Source: JARRKU01 sp963675565 (GTDB lineage Bacteria; Desulfobacterota; Desulfobacteria; Desulfobacterales; Desulfosarcinaceae). Taken from it: a DNA stretch of 64,000 nt. Location: assembly GCA_963675565.2 (NCBI GenBank), contig CAXXYD010000002.1:682001-746000 (forward strand), read 5' to 3'. Numbering within the stretch: position 1 is the first letter of the stretch; each line of letters begins with the position of its first letter. Positions 17,041 through 26,237 of this stretch are shown piece after piece. The position numbers and the translations under genes were made by a program. A model generated the notes under the pieces. It saw only the letters and a program-made list of their open reading frames with translations. It was not told the DNA's origin and ran no database searches.

Positions 17041-18609
17041 ATGTTGAACCACCAGAATTGGCGAATCCTGCTGATCGACGATGAAGAAGATATTCGCGAC
17101 GTCATTTCGATGGTGCTCAGCGATACCGGCTACACGGTCGAGACAGCGCCCGACGGGGTGTCGGGGCTGGAAGCATGCGGCCGCTTTTCTCCGCACATTG
17201 TCATCACCGACATCCGCATGCCGCGTATGGATGGCCTGGCCGTGCTGAAACAGGTCAAAATCGACCATCCCGATATGGAAGTGATCGTGGCAACGGCATT
17301 CGCCGAAATGTCGATTGCCGTGGAAGCCCTTCAACTCGACGCCTCGGACTTTATCACCAAACCCATTAATGACAACGCGCTCATGGTGGCCCTGGACCGT
17401 GCGCGCCAACGCTACCAGGACAGAAAAAAGCTTAAAGATTACACCCATTTTCTTGAACAGGGCTGGAACGCGACGACACGGGAACTGATGGAGACCTATG
17501 AATACCAGCAAAAACTCATTGAAAGCTCCATGGATGGTATTCTGGGATGCAATGCCGAAGCACAGGTGGCGACCTTCAATCGCAGCATGGAAAGAATCAG
17601 CGGATATGCCAGAAGCGACGCCATCGGCACCATGACGTTCTCGGACTTGTTGACGCCCGAAGACACCACATCATTTTACAAAGCCCTCGAGGAAACCGGC
17701 CACGGCGGCCCGGGCCGTCTCTTTTTGTACGAAACCCACATTCGCACCAAAGCGGGAGCAACGGTCCCCGTTCAAGTGTCGGCCACCCGGATAGAGGAAA
17801 AAAACAGGGTCGAGGGGCTGGTCTGTTTTTTCAGGGATCTGCGCCAGCTCAGACGCCTGGAGCAGGAAATGGCCGACCAGGCGCGAATCCTGCACCAGGA
17901 CAAAATGATGTCCCTCGGACGCCTGGCGGCCAGCGTGGCCCATGAAATCAACAACCCGCTTTCCGGAATCTTAAACTACATGCGTCTGATGGCCAAAGTC
18001 CTGGAGCGCGGCCGGCCGGATGAGGCTGCGCTGGAAAAATTCTCCCGCTACCTGGAAACCGCCACCCGCGAAACGGACCGGTGCTCCCAGATCGTCTCCA
18101 ACCTGCTGACCTTTTCAAGAAAATCGGCAGACGAAAAATCCCCGGTAGAGGTCAATGAATTGATGCAGCGCTGCATAATGCTCTCGCGACACCGGCTGGA
18201 GCTGTCCCGCATTCAACTCAACATGGACATCAGCAGCATGACCATGACCGTCATGGGCGACATGAACCAGCTGCAGCAATGCATCATCAATTTGATATTC
18301 AATGCCATCGACGCCATGCCCCATGGCGGACGGCTGACGCTTTCAGCCCGTTTGACCCCCGACGGCGGACACGTCGAAATCCGTGTCAGCGATACCGGCG
18401 TCGGCATTGCCCCCCGGGACCGGGACAGGGTTTTCGAGCCTTTTTTCACCACCAAACGTGAAGGTTACGGCGTGGGGCTTGGATTGTCCACCACTTACGG
18501 CATTATCCAGCGCCACGGGGGCAGCATTCACGTGGACAGTGAGCCTGGCAAGGGGGCGACGTTTTCCATCCGCCTGACTGCGGCCCCTGAACCTGGAGAC
18601 AAGCGATGA
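17041..18609 (+). CDS. Hybrid sensor kinase: receiver-PAS-HisKA-HATPase
   Basis: Cytoplasmic two-component kinase of about 522 residues from this start (542 if it begins at 16981). The first 120 residues are a receiver domain (ILLIDDEEDIRDV, phospho-Asp in VITDIRMPRMDGL, conserved Lys in DFITKPIND). A coiled linker and a PAS domain with a C-terminal PAC segment (VQVSATRIEEKNRVEG) follow. The HisKA box is AASVAHEINNPLSGI, and the ATPase has NLIFNAIDAMPHGG, DTGVGIAPRDRD and GVGLGLSTTYGII. It has no membrane segment. The stop overlaps the start of the sigma-54 activator, so the pair is translationally coupled. Confidence 0.92.
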   Translation: MLNHQNWRILLIDDEEDIRDVISMVLSDTGYTVETAPDGVSGLEACGRFSPHIVITDIRMPRMDGLAVLKQVKIDHPDMEVIVATAFAEMSIAVEALQLDASDFITKPINDNALMVALDRARQRYQDRKKLKDYTHFLEQGWNATTRELMETYEYQQKLIESSMDGILGCNAEAQVATFNRSMERISGYARSDAIGTMTFSDLLTPEDTTSFYKALEETGHGGPGRLFLYETHIRTKAGATVPVQVSATRIEEKNRVEGLVCFFRDLRQLRRLEQEMADQARILHQDKMMSLGRLAASVAHEINNPLSGILNYMRLMAKVLERGRPDEAALEKFSRYLETATRETDRCSQIVSNLLTFSRKSADEKSPVEVNELMQRCIMLSRHRLELSRIQLNMDISSMTMTVMGDMNQLQQCIINLIFNAIDAMPHGGRLTLSARLTPDGGHVEIRVSDTGVGIAPRDRDRVFEPFFTTKREGYGVGLGLSTTYGIIQRHGGSIHVDSEPGKGATFSIRLTAAPEPGDKR

Positions 18610-20315
18610 AAGCGGACGATCCCACCATTCACTGCCATCAATGGCTGACCATCCTGGACGAATTGAACATTGGCGCCTTTACCGTCAACCTGGAACACCA
18701 GATCACGGCCATCAACTATTGCGCCCAGGGTTTGATGGGGCTGCACGGCGATGAGGTCAAAGGACGGGACTGCCGGGAAATATTCACCGGGGTGCCCTGT
18801 CTGGCCAACTGCATGATCCGCGACCAGACCGCGGCGACGGACAATGAACCCGATGTCCTGGTGACCGACGAAGCCGACGTGGCTCATTTGATCACACGCA
18901 TGGCCACGCCGATCTACAATGACAGGGGCATCGCCATCGGATGCTTCACCATCCTCCAGGACCATGCCCCCATTCAGGATCTCGTTGACCGGCTGCACTA
19001 CCAGGAGCAAAGTCTGAAAAATATCCTCGACAGCATTGACATCGGCATCTTTACAGTGAACCGCGGCGGTTTGATCACATTTTTCAATACGGCGGCCGAA
19101 AAAATTTCGGGCTATAACCGGCGCCATGTACTGGGCCAGCCGTGCCATATTGTATTCGAAGGCGAAAAGGTTAAAGACGTATGCCTGCTCAAGGATGCCA
19201 TCGACCAGGGAGCCGCCCACGAAAGCCACAAAGGCCGGATGATCGACAAGGATGGCGTTGCCGTACCCATCCGTGCCAATTATGCGGCCCTGCGCAACGA
19301 CAAGGATATCATTGTGGGCGGCCTGGCCACGTTCCATGACCTGACCCTGGTCCATCAGCTGGACCAGGTCATCCGCGACCGCTATACCTGCTCGGACATG
19401 ATCGGAAAAAGCCCGGCTATCCAGAAAGTCTTCGACATGATACCGGTGGTTGCCCGCAGCGATGCCAACGTATTGATCGAAGGCGCCACCGGAACCGGGA
19501 AAGATCTGCTCGCCAAGGTCATCCACTCCGCCAGCCATCGGCGGGACAAACCCATGGTCAAAATCAACTGCGCCGCCATTCCCGAAACCCTCATCGAGTC
19601 CGAAATTTTCGGCTATGCCAAGGGGGCCTTTACCGGCGCCGAACGCGATAAGCCGGGCCGCTTCGAAGAGGCTGACGGCGGGACCCTGTTCCTGGACGAA
19701 ATCGGCGATCTTCCCTTGTCTGTGCAGGCCAAACTGCTTCGCGTCCTTGAAGACAAGGAGTTCTATCCGCTGGGAAGCCGAAAGATCAAAAGGGTGGATG
19801 TGCGCATTCTCTCAGCCACCAACCGCGGACTGGAACAACTCATCCGGGGCCGCCAGTTCCGGGAAGATCTGTTTTACCGGCTCAATGTGGTGCGCATCGA
19901 ACTGCCGCCGCTGCGGGAACGCCGCGGCGACCTGCCCCTGATGATTCGACACTTTTTACGGAAACTGTCCGCCGCCCGGGGATTGCCGCTGCCGGTCATA
20001 TCGCAGCCGGCCATGCAGGTTCTGCTTAACTACAGTTACCCGGGCAATATCCGCGAACTGGAAAACATTCTCGAGCATGCTTTGATTATCTGCCAAAAAG
20101 GCCCCATTGGAACTGATCACCTGCCGGAGTATGTCCGGCAGAAACGGCCCGGGGGACAGCTGCAGCCGATCGGCCCCGGAAAAGAGCTCCCGAAAGAGGC
20201 CCGGCGCATCTTGCAATGCCTGCAATCCAATGACGGCCATCGCGGCAGGACCGCACAGGAACTGGGCATGAACCGCTCCACCCTGTGGCGCAAGATCAGG
20301 CGCTACGGCCTCTAG
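18606..20315 (+). CDS. Sigma-54-dependent transcriptional activator with two PAS domains
   Basis: A 569-residue enhancer-binding protein. Two PAS domains occupy about residues 1-245, each with Cys residues (DCREIFTGVPCLANC in the first, GQPCHIVFEGEKVKDVC in the second). The AAA+ domain has Walker A EGATGTGKDLLAK, the sigma-54 contact loop GAFTGA, Walker B GGTLFLDEIGDL and the arginine-rich REDLFYRLNVV segment. The C-terminus ends with a Fis-type helix-turn-helix (TAQELGMNRSTLWRKI). It lacks the N-terminal receiver of NtrC; the receiver is on the coupled kinase instead. Its start ATG overlaps the kinase stop in ATGA. Targets are unknown. Confidence 0.92.
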   Translation: MKADDPTIHCHQWLTILDELNIGAFTVNLEHQITAINYCAQGLMGLHGDEVKGRDCREIFTGVPCLANCMIRDQTAATDNEPDVLVTDEADVAHLITRMATPIYNDRGIAIGCFTILQDHAPIQDLVDRLHYQEQSLKNILDSIDIGIFTVNRGGLITFFNTAAEKISGYNRRHVLGQPCHIVFEGEKVKDVCLLKDAIDQGAAHESHKGRMIDKDGVAVPIRANYAALRNDKDIIVGGLATFHDLTLVHQLDQVIRDRYTCSDMIGKSPAIQKVFDMIPVVARSDANVLIEGATGTGKDLLAKVIHSASHRRDKPMVKINCAAIPETLIESEIFGYAKGAFTGAERDKPGRFEEADGGTLFLDEIGDLPLSVQAKLLRVLEDKEFYPLGSRKIKRVDVRILSATNRGLEQLIRGRQFREDLFYRLNVVRIELPPLRERRGDLPLMIRHFLRKLSAARGLPLPVISQPAMQVLLNYSYPGNIRELENILEHALIICQKGPIGTDHLPEYVRQKRPGGQLQPIGPGKELPKEARRILQCLQSNDGHRGRTAQELGMNRSTLWRKIRRYGL

Positions 20316-21516
20316 TCCCGGCCGCCCGCATCTCCACCAGTCCGGCAGCAGCGATTATTGCCAGCAGGACCGTGCCGGCGCCGGTCACGCCGATCCAGCC
20401 GAATCGCTGGTAGCCGAAGCCGCCCAGCGTGATACCGGTAAACCCGCCCAGGTAGTAAAAAAGCACATACAGGGAATTGGCCCGCCCCCGGCTGGTCTGC
20501 AGTTTCTGATTCAGGCTGCCCGCGGCTGCCGAATGAATAGAAAAAAATCCGATGCACACGCAGCAAAGGCCGGCGACGACGGCCCATATGCTGGGAATAT
20601 GGGTCATGGCCAAGGCCATTGCGAAAATCACGGCGCCCAAAACCATGGTCACCCCGTTCCCTGCCCTGTTGCTGAGCTTGCCCGACAGCGGACCAACGAT
20701 GATGCCAAGCACATAGGCCATATAGGTCACCGTAATACGCTCGGTGGAGGCATTGAATGCCGGTCCGGCCAGATAGAAAGGAAGATAATTAAACAACGCC
20801 GAAAAAACCCAGAACGAGAAAAACGCCACCGAATAGATGCGCAGCAGGTCCGCACGCCACAACAATGCGAGAAATCCGTCATCGGTCCGCGCTGCAATTT
20901 CTCCACGCTTTTCCCCGGGCAGGAAGACAACCGCAGCCAGGGTGGCCATGGCCACCAAAACGGCGACAGTAAAGAAAGCATACCGCCAATGCAGGGGCGG
21001 ATGGATCCAGCCGCCCAGCAACCGCCCGCCCAGTCCTCCCGCAACGGTGGCGGCCACGTATGATCCCATGACGACATTGAGCCGTTCCAGGGGAAGGTTC
21101 TTGGCCAGATATGCGGCCAGGCAGGTGGTCAATGCCGGTATGGACAACCCCTGGATAAAACGTAACAGCACCAGGTGGGACATCTGTTGTACCATGGCGC
21201 AGGCCAGACTGCAGATCACCACCACTGCACCCCCACAGGCAATAATGGGCTTGATCGGCCACCGGTCGGCCAGTCGACCAAAGGGCAGGTTGGACAGGGC
21301 GATGCCAAAAATCACCGCTGAAATCGCCAGGGAGGCCTGTTTTTCGTCGACGCCGAATTCCTGCTGGAGTACCGGCAGTACCGGCTGAACCAGGTAGATG
21401 GTAGTGAAAGCGGCGGATACCAGCGCAAACACCAGGGCCTGAAGCCCCACAGGGGATAGGGAGCCATTTCGCATGGCGACGGATAGTAAACCGACTGGCC
21501 GCAGAATGCAATTCAA
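20296..21516 (-). CDS. Major facilitator superfamily transporter, YnfM-like
   Basis: An inner-membrane permease of about 406 residues with twelve hydrophobic helices. The loop between helices 2 and 3 has the MFS motif as GRLADRWPIKPI, and helix 4 carries LRFIQGLSIPALTT. The sequence most resembles the YnfM/YbcL-type arabinose-polymer or drug efflux branch, but the substrate is unknown. An alternative start at 21474 removes 14 residues. Its 3' end overlaps the sigma-54 gene tail by 20 bp in convergent orientation, leaving no room for a separate terminator. Confidence 0.85.
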   Translation of the reverse strand: MNCILRPVGLLSVAMRNGSLSPVGLQALVFALVSAAFTTIYLVQPVLPVLQQEFGVDEKQASLAISAVIFGIALSNLPFGRLADRWPIKPIIACGGAVVVICSLACAMVQQMSHLVLLRFIQGLSIPALTTCLAAYLAKNLPLERLNVVMGSYVAATVAGGLGGRLLGGWIHPPLHWRYAFFTVAVLVAMATLAAVVFLPGEKRGEIAARTDDGFLALLWRADLLRIYSVAFFSFWVFSALFNYLPFYLAGPAFNASTERITVTYMAYVLGIIVGPLSGKLSNRAGNGVTMVLGAVIFAMALAMTHIPSIWAVVAGLCCVCIGFFSIHSAAAGSLNQKLQTSRGRANSLYVLFYYLGGFTGITLGGFGYQRFGWIGVTGAGTVLLAIIAAAGLVEMRAAGTRGRSA

Positions 21517-21538
21517 ATACAGCCCGATTCGGAAAAGG

Positions 21539-22360
21539 CTACGGTTCCATTCTCCGATAGCGGGCCTGGGCCTTTTTCAGCGCATCCGGATCATCGATTC
21601 CCATGGTTTCCATCTCATCCACGGCCAGGTGGAATCCCACCGACTTGCCGTCCGCCACCATGAATTCGATCAGGTCGGTGATAAAGAACTCCTCTATGGC
21701 GGTCATTTGGCCCTGAATCTCCTTGTGGACCACCTGGGGGCGAGTGGCAAGGATGGGCAGGTATTTCATCAGCACGGAACGGGATACGGAATAGATGCCC
21801 GAATTGCAGACCGTCAATGCATTTTGAACGGCCCGGGGGTATTGTTTCCAGTATTTCCATTCCGTAATTTTCTGCACCTTGCCGGATGCGATTTCCAGCA
21901 CACCGTATTGTTTTTTATCCTCGGGCTGAAAACCGAGAATCACCATGTCGTTGTCATCAAGGGCCAGTACCAGATTTTCATAAGTCGCTTTTTCGACAAA
22001 AGGGACATCGCCCATGGTGATAATCACCCGATCACATTGCAGCAAACCGATAAAATCCATGGCCGCCAGGATCGCGCCGCCCGTTCCATTGAGTTGCGGC
22101 TGCACACAATGGGCGACCTTCAGCGGGTCGATTAAATCAATGACCGCTTCTTTGCAGTGATTCACGATGACCGTTTTGGGCCCGACCGGCAGGTTCTCCA
22201 TGAGGTGCAGCAAAAGGGGACGCTCACCATAATAGATGGATTCTCCCGGCACCAGAGGCAGCAAAGTCTTGTTGCCGTCATAGCCTTTCATGCGGCTGCC
22301 GCGTCCGGCCGCCATGATAATGGCGGCCACTTCATCTGTTTCGGTATAGTCTTCCGGCAT
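21539..22360 (-). CDS. Nucleotidyltransferase, GlmU N-domain-like
   Basis: A cytoplasmic sugar-phosphate-type nucleotidyltransferase of about 273 residues from the ATG at 22360. The N-terminal loop AAIIMAAGRGSRMKGYDGNK matches the G-x-G-T/S-R-M...K signature for NTP binding. QPQLNGTGGAI and MGDVPF contain the base-recognition and metal-binding Asp regions. The frame is open to 22606, but the upstream residues look non-coding. It lacks the left-handed beta-helix of GlmU, so no acetyltransferase function is expected. The sugar substrate is unknown. It sits 23 bp from the MFS gene and is divergent from the SDR cluster. Confidence 0.8.
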   Translation of the reverse strand: MPEDYTETDEVAAIIMAAGRGSRMKGYDGNKTLLPLVPGESIYYGERPLLLHLMENLPVGPKTVIVNHCKEAVIDLIDPLKVAHCVQPQLNGTGGAILAAMDFIGLLQCDRVIITMGDVPFVEKATYENLVLALDDNDMVILGFQPEDKKQYGVLEIASGKVQKITEWKYWKQYPRAVQNALTVCNSGIYSVSRSVLMKYLPILATRPQVVHKEIQGQMTAIEEFFITDLIEFMVADGKSVGFHLAVDEMETMGIDDPDALKKAQARYRRMEP

Positions 22361-22703
22361 GGCGTCTATCTCTGTTGTCGATTTCAAAAATCGAAAGTAT
22401 CGGTTTTCATAAACAGTGATCTCAGTGGGATGAAAGGCATGCTTAAACCATACCCGGCCGGTGGTGTCAATATTGCGAAAAATCACCCGTGAATTCCCGG
22501 CCAATCCGCCAGGCCGCCGAAAAAAACAGTCCGTGCCAAAACCGGAAATCAAATGGCGGCCGGAATCCGGCCCGTATCCGTACGATGAGCAGAATACCCG
22601 CATCAACTTGCCAAATCACCGGTTGGTGCGGTATACATTTTGAGTCCCCCCCTCCTTTTTTACATTTCAAGTAAATGGTCGACCCCAAAAGAAAGGTCCG
22701 GCG

Positions 22704-23546
22704 ATGGGTTATTTTTCAGGAAAGCGTATTCTGATCACCGGTGCAGGATCAGGCCTTGGGCGGCGTATGGCGCTGGGCATGGCCAGGGAAGGCGGATTCA
22801 TTATCGCCTGGGATATCGATGCCCATGCCCTGGAAAAAATACTGGCCGAATTGAAGCTGGCCTCCGGCCGCGATCACCTGGGCATGGCGTGCGACGTATC
22901 CGACAGCCAGGCCGTTGGTCAGGCGGCTGAAACAGTCAAAACAGAGGCCGGCAGGCTGGACATTCTCATCAACAACGCCGGCCTGGTGACCGGCAAACGC
23001 TTTCTGGAATGCAGCAACGAAGAGATAGAACGCACCATGGCGGTCAACACCCTGGCGTTATTCTGGACCACCCGGGCTTTTCTGCCCGATATGATCGCAC
23101 GCAACGCGGGACACGTGGTAACCGTGGCGTCGGCCGGCGGTTTGATCGGCACGGCCAGGCTGGCCGATTACTGCGCCAGCAAATTCGCCGCAGTGGGTTT
23201 TGACGAATCCATCCGGGCGGAACTCAAACAGTCGGCACCCGGGGTCAAAACCACCGTGATCTGCCCGTTTTACATCAACACCGGCATGTTCGCGGGCGTC
23301 AAAACGCGCTTCCCCTGGCTGCTGCCGATCCTCGACGAGCGTTATGCCGCCGACCGTATGATTTCCGCCGTGCGGCACCGGCGCCCGCGGCTGATCATGC
23401 CGCCCCTGGTGTATACCGTGCCGCTGCTGCGGCTGATGCCGGTGGCGGTTTTCGACTGGGTGGCCAATTTTTTAGGGGTCAATGTCTCCATGCAGGATTT
23501 CAGCGGCCGCAAAGGAAAAGGGGGACAACCGCATGGACGCCAATGA
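22704..23546 (+). CDS. SDR-family oxidoreductase
   Basis: Short-chain dehydrogenase of 280 residues. The NAD(P) loop is ITGAGSGLGRRMALGMA, followed by LDILINNAGLVTG, the catalytic Ser in VASAGGLIGTARLADYCASK and the Tyr-x3-Lys in the same segment. The hydrophobic C-terminal third (PPLVYTVPLLRLMPVAVFDWV) resembles membrane-associated retinol/steroid dehydrogenase relatives. An AAGG ribosome site precedes the ATG. It overlaps the aldehyde dehydrogenase start by 14 bp. Together they could oxidise an alcohol to an acid, although this is inference from gene order. Confidence 0.87.
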   Translation: MGYFSGKRILITGAGSGLGRRMALGMAREGGFIIAWDIDAHALEKILAELKLASGRDHLGMACDVSDSQAVGQAAETVKTEAGRLDILINNAGLVTGKRFLECSNEEIERTMAVNTLALFWTTRAFLPDMIARNAGHVVTVASAGGLIGTARLADYCASKFAAVGFDESIRAELKQSAPGVKTTVICPFYINTGMFAGVKTRFPWLLPILDERYAADRMISAVRHRRPRLIMPPLVYTVPLLRLMPVAVFDWVANFLGVNVSMQDFSGRKGKGGQPHGRQ

Positions 23547-25101
23547 CAAAACCGCGTGCCTCAATCCGGCCACAGGCGAATTGCTGGGATATTCGCAGCT
23601 GGATGCCTCCGGCAATGTCCGGCAGGCCGTGCTTCACGCGCGCCGTGCGCAGCCGGCATGGTCGGCGCTGCACCTGCCGAAACGGATCGAATGTCTGAAA
23701 CGGGTGCAGGCCTATATCGTGGACAACGCCGACGAACTGGCGGAGATCATCGCCAGGGACAATGGCAAGACCCGCACCGATGCCCTGGCCGCCGAGGTGC
23801 TGCCGGCCGCCATGGCGGTGGATTACTATTGTCGCAAAGCCAAATCGTTTTTGGGAGACAAACGCCTGATGCCGGGCAATCTGCTCATGGCCAACAAAGT
23901 CAGCCGCCTGGTTCGCGTGCCATACGGGGTGGTGGGAATCATATCACCCTGGAACTACCCGTTCAGCATACCCTTTTCCGAAGTGGTGATGGGTCTTCTG
24001 GCGGGCAATGCCGTCCTGCTCAAGACGGCCACCGAAACCCAGCTGGTGGGACGCGCCGTCGAGCGGTGCATGCAAGCGGCCGGATTGCCCGAGGGGGTCT
24101 TCGCCTATTTGAACCTGCCCGGGCGCGAGGCCGGTACCGCGCTGCTGGAATCCGGCGTAAACAAGTTATTTTTTACCGGCAGCGTCTCCACAGGCAAAAC
24201 CCTGATGGCGCAAGCGGCCAAAACCCTTACGCCGCTGGTGCTCGAACTGGGCGGCAACGATCCCATGCTGGTATGCCCCGACGCCGACATCGAAAGGGCC
24301 GCCGCCGGCGCGGTCTGGGCCGGGCTGCAGAATTGCGGCCAGTCCTGCGGCGGAATCGAGCGTATCTATGTCCACCGGTCGATATTTGCCGCATTTTTAG
24401 AGGCACTGGGGCAACGGGTCAGCCGGCTGCGGGTGGGGTACGATACCGATTACCAAATGGACCTGGGCGCCATGACCACGCCCGGACAGATGCGCGAAGT
24501 ACAGCGCCAGGTTCAGCAGGCCCTTGATCATGGCGCCTCTGTTCACGCCCAATCCGCTGTGCCGGACAACGGCGACGGAAATTTCCTGCCGGCCACCGTG
24601 CTCACCGGCGTCACCCATGACATGGATATCATGAAGCTGGAAACCTTCGGGCCGGTCCTGGGCGTCATGCCGGTGGACGATATGGCACAGGCGGTAGAAC
24701 TGGCCAACGACAGCGACCTGGGACTGACGGCCAGCGTCTGGACGCGCAGCACCCGCTACGGGGCAAAGCTGGCCCGTGGAATACAGGCCGGTGTGGTGAT
24801 GATCAACGACCATCTCATGAGCCACGGGCTCGCCGAAACCCCATGGGGCGGATTCAAACAGTCGGGCATCGGCCGCAGCCACGGCGCAGCGGGCATGGCC
24901 GAAATGACGCAGATCCAGTGCCTGGTGCAGGACATCATGCCCGGCGTAAAACAAAATTTCTGGTGGCACCCTCATGGACCGGATGTTTACAACGGTTTGC
25001 GCGGCGTCATTGACCTGCTCTACGGAAACGGTTTGGGGCAGCGTTTTCACGGCCTGCTGAAATTGCTGCGGGTATACCCGAGAACCTTCAGAAGGAATTA
25101 G
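23533..25101 (+). CDS. NAD(P)-dependent aldehyde dehydrogenase
   Basis: A 522-residue ALDH starting at the ATG after GGAAAAGGGG. The cofactor region is VGIISPWNYPFSIPF, the base Glu is in LELGGNDPM and the catalytic Cys is in NCGQSCGGIERIYVHR. The C-terminal ETPWGGFKQSGIGRSHG segment is usual. The tail (WWHPHGPDVYNGLRGVIDLLYG) extends past the normal end and is characteristic of long-chain or membrane-associated relatives. It is translationally linked to the SDR gene. The aldehyde substrate is unknown. Confidence 0.9.
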   Translation: MDANDKTACLNPATGELLGYSQLDASGNVRQAVLHARRAQPAWSALHLPKRIECLKRVQAYIVDNADELAEIIARDNGKTRTDALAAEVLPAAMAVDYYCRKAKSFLGDKRLMPGNLLMANKVSRLVRVPYGVVGIISPWNYPFSIPFSEVVMGLLAGNAVLLKTATETQLVGRAVERCMQAAGLPEGVFAYLNLPGREAGTALLESGVNKLFFTGSVSTGKTLMAQAAKTLTPLVLELGGNDPMLVCPDADIERAAAGAVWAGLQNCGQSCGGIERIYVHRSIFAAFLEALGQRVSRLRVGYDTDYQMDLGAMTTPGQMREVQRQVQQALDHGASVHAQSAVPDNGDGNFLPATVLTGVTHDMDIMKLETFGPVLGVMPVDDMAQAVELANDSDLGLTASVWTRSTRYGAKLARGIQAGVVMINDHLMSHGLAETPWGGFKQSGIGRSHGAAGMAEMTQIQCLVQDIMPGVKQNFWWHPHGPDVYNGLRGVIDLLYGNGLGQRFHGLLKLLRVYPRTFRRN

Positions 25102-25158
25102 AACAATACCTTTTCAGATTTCATTTTGAAGAGACTTTCTCAGCCACGGAGGCTGAAT

Positions 25159-25968
25159 ATGCCCGCCGCCATTAGAATCTGCCTCTATCTCATCATCGCA
25201 TATGGCGTTCTGGTGCTGACGGTCTTTTTGCTGCAGCGCAGCATGATTTACTTCCCCGACCGGCAGCGCCCCGCCAAGGCATACCTTAAGGGACTGAACC
25301 TTGATTTCTGGCCACAGAATACCCGGGCGTTCAAAGGATATGCCAGTGCCCGCCCGCCCCGGAATCCGATGGGCACCGTTATCGCCTTTCACGGCAATGC
25401 GGGAGCCGCATGGCAGCGCAATTACTTTGTCCATGCTCTGGAACCTTTGGGATTCCGTGTTCTGCTGGCCGAGTACCCCGGATACGGGGGCCGCGCAGGG
25501 AAAAGGACCGAAAGCATATTCGTAGCCGATGCGCTCGCCATGGTTCAGCAGGCGCACGACCAGTTCAATGGCCCCATCTACCTGCTGGGCGAATCCATGG
25601 GGTGCGGCGTGGTTGCAGCCGTAGCGGCCAGCCCGCCGGTGCCGTTGGCCGGTCTCATACTGATCACGCCATGGGACACACTGCCTGATCTGGCCCAGTC
25701 CCTGTACTGGTACCTGCCGGCGCGCTACCTGACCAAAGACCGCTATGACAGTGTGGCCAATTTGAAGGCATTCACCCAACCCGTGGCCATGGCCATCGCC
25801 GAAGCCGATGAAGTCGTGCCCAACAAACACTCCATCCGGCTCTATGAATCCATTTCGGCGCCCAAACGGCTGTGGCGGTTCGCGGGGGCCGGCCACAACA
25901 GCTGGCCGACCAACCCGACCGAAAAGTGGTGGCAGGAAGCCATGCAGTTTCTGACCACCGGCGACTGA
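25159..25968 (+). CDS. Membrane-anchored alpha/beta hydrolase, BEM46/ABHD type
   Basis: A 269-residue serine hydrolase. An N-terminal membrane helix (RICLYLIIAYGVLVLTVFLL) precedes RSMIYFPDRQRP, a typical start for this family. The oxyanion segment is VIAFHGNAG, the nucleophile elbow is LLGESMGCG, the acid Asp/Glu lies in AEADEVVPN and the His in FAGAGHNSW. GGAGG six bases upstream fixes the ATG at 25159. It ends the cluster that starts with the SDR and aldehyde dehydrogenase. Natural substrates of the family are poorly known; lipid esters are most likely. Confidence 0.85.
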   Translation: MPAAIRICLYLIIAYGVLVLTVFLLQRSMIYFPDRQRPAKAYLKGLNLDFWPQNTRAFKGYASARPPRNPMGTVIAFHGNAGAAWQRNYFVHALEPLGFRVLLAEYPGYGGRAGKRTESIFVADALAMVQQAHDQFNGPIYLLGESMGCGVVAAVAASPPVPLAGLILITPWDTLPDLAQSLYWYLPARYLTKDRYDSVANLKAFTQPVAMAIAEADEVVPNKHSIRLYESISAPKRLWRFAGAGHNSWPTNPTEKWWQEAMQFLTTGD

Positions 25969-26040
25969 ACAAAACCAAACCCGGAAGGCCTGGGCCACAA
26001 GATGCCATTTCCGGATGGACACGAGCCGGGCGTTACCCGT

Positions 26041-26163
26041 TGTGGTTCGCGCTACGCGCGGGCCTGATCGTATAAATGGCAGAATTCCTCAACGCGTCAC
26101 TCGAAACGCGCAACTGACAACTGATCTTTTGCCACTGCCTGCCAGATGGCCGCCAGAACCCGG
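26041..26163 (+). repeat. Dispersed intergenic repeat, copy B
   Basis: Shares with 56431 the block ending in GGGCC, GATCGTATAAATGGCAG and AATTCCTCAACGCGTCACTC, then AACTGACAACTG, TTTTGCC and, after a diverged stretch, ACCCGGTTTT. It lies downstream of the hydrolase gene and just before the bidirectional terminator. No transposase fragment is next to this copy. Confidence 0.85.
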
Positions 26164-26173
26164 TTTTGATTGA

Positions 26174-26220
26174 ACAAAAAAAGCCCGGTCCCACAGGATG
26201 TGTCACCGGGCGGTCGTTTT
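26174..26220. terminator. Bidirectional intrinsic terminator
   Basis: GCCCGGT (26183-26189) pairs with ACCGGGC (26205-26211). On the minus strand it is followed by a run of seven T and lies directly after the proX-like stop, so it ends the osmoprotectant operon. On the plus strand a T-run after GGTCG could also stop the SDR/aldehyde dehydrogenase/hydrolase transcript. Confidence 0.8.
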
Positions 26221-26237
26221 TTTAAACGCAGGCTGCT

